From Bariatricus massiliensis (GTDB taxonomy: Bacteria; Bacillota; Clostridia; Lachnospirales; Lachnospiraceae), in the NCBI RefSeq assembly GCF_900086725.1, contig NZ_LT574838.1, positions 186,001-250,000 of the forward strand: 64,000 bases of DNA, written 5' to 3'. The notes below the pieces were generated by a model, which worked only from the letters and a program-made list of their open reading frames with translations, was not told where the DNA came from and did not search any database. The translations under genes and the position numbers were made by a program. Below are positions 63,191-64,000 of this stretch, in pieces (the stretch's first letter is position 1; the number at the start of each line of letters is the position of its first letter).

Positions 63191-64000
63191 TTATTCTGAT
63201 AATTCTAACCCTAATTCTTCTAATTGTTTTACATCTACCGCGCTCGGTGCCTCTGTCATCAAGTCGGAGGCATCTTTCACTTTCGGGAATGCAATCACGT
63301 CTCTGATGCTGTCTTCTTTTGCCATCAGCATGACCATGCGGTCCAGACCGTAAGCGAGTCCTGCGTGTGGCGGTACTCCGTACTTGAATGCCCTGAGGAG
63401 GAAACCGAACTGTTCTTCTGCCTGCTCCGGCGTGAAGCCCAGCACCTCGAACATCTTATTCTGAATTTCCTGATTGAAGATTCGCACGCTGCCCCCGCCG
63501 ATTTCGTTTCCGTTCAGCACGATATCGTAAGCCTTTGCACGCACCCTTCCCGGGTCGGTATCGATATACTGCAGGTCTTCTTCCATCGGCATGGTAAATG
63601 GATGATGCATCGCGGTGAAACGGTTCTGCTCATCGTTCCACTCGAGAAGTGGGAATTCTGTTACCCACAGGAACTTGTACTCGCTCTTATCGAGCAGCTC
63701 CATCTGGCGTGCCAGCTCGAGGCGGAGATTCCCGAGGACATCCCAAACCACCTTATTCTTATCGGCCGCGAAGAGAAGTAAATCCCCGTTCTCGCCGCCC
63801 ATCGCCTGAATAAGCGCGCTCATCTCTTCCTCTTTCATGAACTTCGCGAAGGAGGATTTCACGGTACCGTCTTCTTGAATCGCGATGTACGCAAGTCCTT
63901 TCGCGCCGAAATCCTTGGCAAAATCTACCAGCTTGTCAATCTTCTTTCGAGGCATTGCTCCCTGTCCTTTTGCGTTGATTCCACGGACGGACCCCCCATT
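63191..64000 (-). CDS. aspS: Aspartyl-tRNA synthetase, C-terminal part (cut by window edge)
   Basis: A 270-codon frame open to the window edge. It contains the bacterial AspRS GAD insertion (VDFAKDFGAKGLAYIAIQED), then class II motifs: FLWVTEFPLLEWNDE, AMHHPFTMP, and motif 3 region GLAYGLDRMVMLMAKEDSIRDVIAFPK. It charges tRNA-Asp, or tRNA-Asn too in some species. The sequence upstream of the window is missing. Confidence 0.97.
   Translation of the reverse strand, partial: NGGSVRGINAKGQGAMPRKKIDKLVDFAKDFGAKGLAYIAIQEDGTVKSSFAKFMKEEEMSALIQAMGGENGDLLLFAADKNKVVWDVLGNLRLELARQMELLDKSEYKFLWVTEFPLLEWNDEQNRFTAMHHPFTMPMEEDLQYIDTDPGRVRAKAYDIVLNGNEIGGGSVRIFNQEIQNKMFEVLGFTPEQAEEQFGFLLRAFKYGVPPHAGLAYGLDRMVMLMAKEDSIRDVIAFPKVKDASDLMTEAPSAVDVKQLEELGLELSE

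Overview
The window looks like a Gram-positive, anaerobic Clostridia chromosome, most likely Lachnospiraceae. The grounds are T-box control of an ilv operon, an ECF-type folate transporter, strong GGAGG ribosome sites, and the gene families and codon style. This is a judgement from sequence only.

Left flank (1-17.5 kb), almost all on the minus strand: a BlaR1/BlaI-type sensor-repressor pair with two identical-consensus operators; a T-box-led ilvB-ilvN-ilvE operon with a LUD-domain gene at its end; a folate group (folT, marR, thyA, folA) downstream of hom; a zinc-ribbon membrane protein; a coiled-coil membrane protein; a secreted nuclease; an ECF sigma factor with an ABC export operon; and tRNA-Gly(GCC). 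Right flank (63.2-64 kb): the 3' part of aspS on the minus strand.

Between them (about 17.7-62.9 kb) lies a large accessory locus. A minus-strand, integrase-fold protein without the catalytic arginine (like the SP-beta repressor MrpR) faces a plus-strand operon. That operon opens with a 922-residue single-chain RNA polymerase of the YonO/QDE-1 two-barrel class (DCDGD metal motif) and an HU-like protein, the same pairing as yonO-yonN in SP-beta. Next come a holin, tail proteins, tube protein, chaperone-like protein, tape measure (TMP), distal tail protein, tail hub/lysin, Ig-like and discoidin-like fibres, a receptor-binding-protein array, a lysis accessory protein and an amidase with ChW-like repeats. 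I see no terminase, portal, capsid, protease, replication genes, active integrase or att sites. My leading interpretation is a non-contractile (F-type) phage-tail-like particle locus, a tailocin, run by its own RNA polymerase; a decayed prophage is the main alternative.

Two segments are unusually plastic and AT-rich. (1) At 26.8-36.8 kb the 5' part of the TMP gene is duplicated as cassettes. Each has a leader repeat, a 5' exon of about 230 codons, a structured RNA with group I intron P7-like elements, and an antisense gene for a protein with zinc ribbons. The downstream TMP reading frames are open without a start codon, which implies splicing or another joining step. (2) At 55.2-61.2 kb nine tandem genes share a constant N-terminus of about 48 residues and carry unrelated C-termini. 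Between some of them sit extra C-terminal modules on the opposite strand, one pair flanked by a perfect 16-bp inverted repeat, as in invertible tail-fibre systems. The TMP-distal tail gap holds three copies of a hairpin repeat and a perfect 68-bp inverted repeat.
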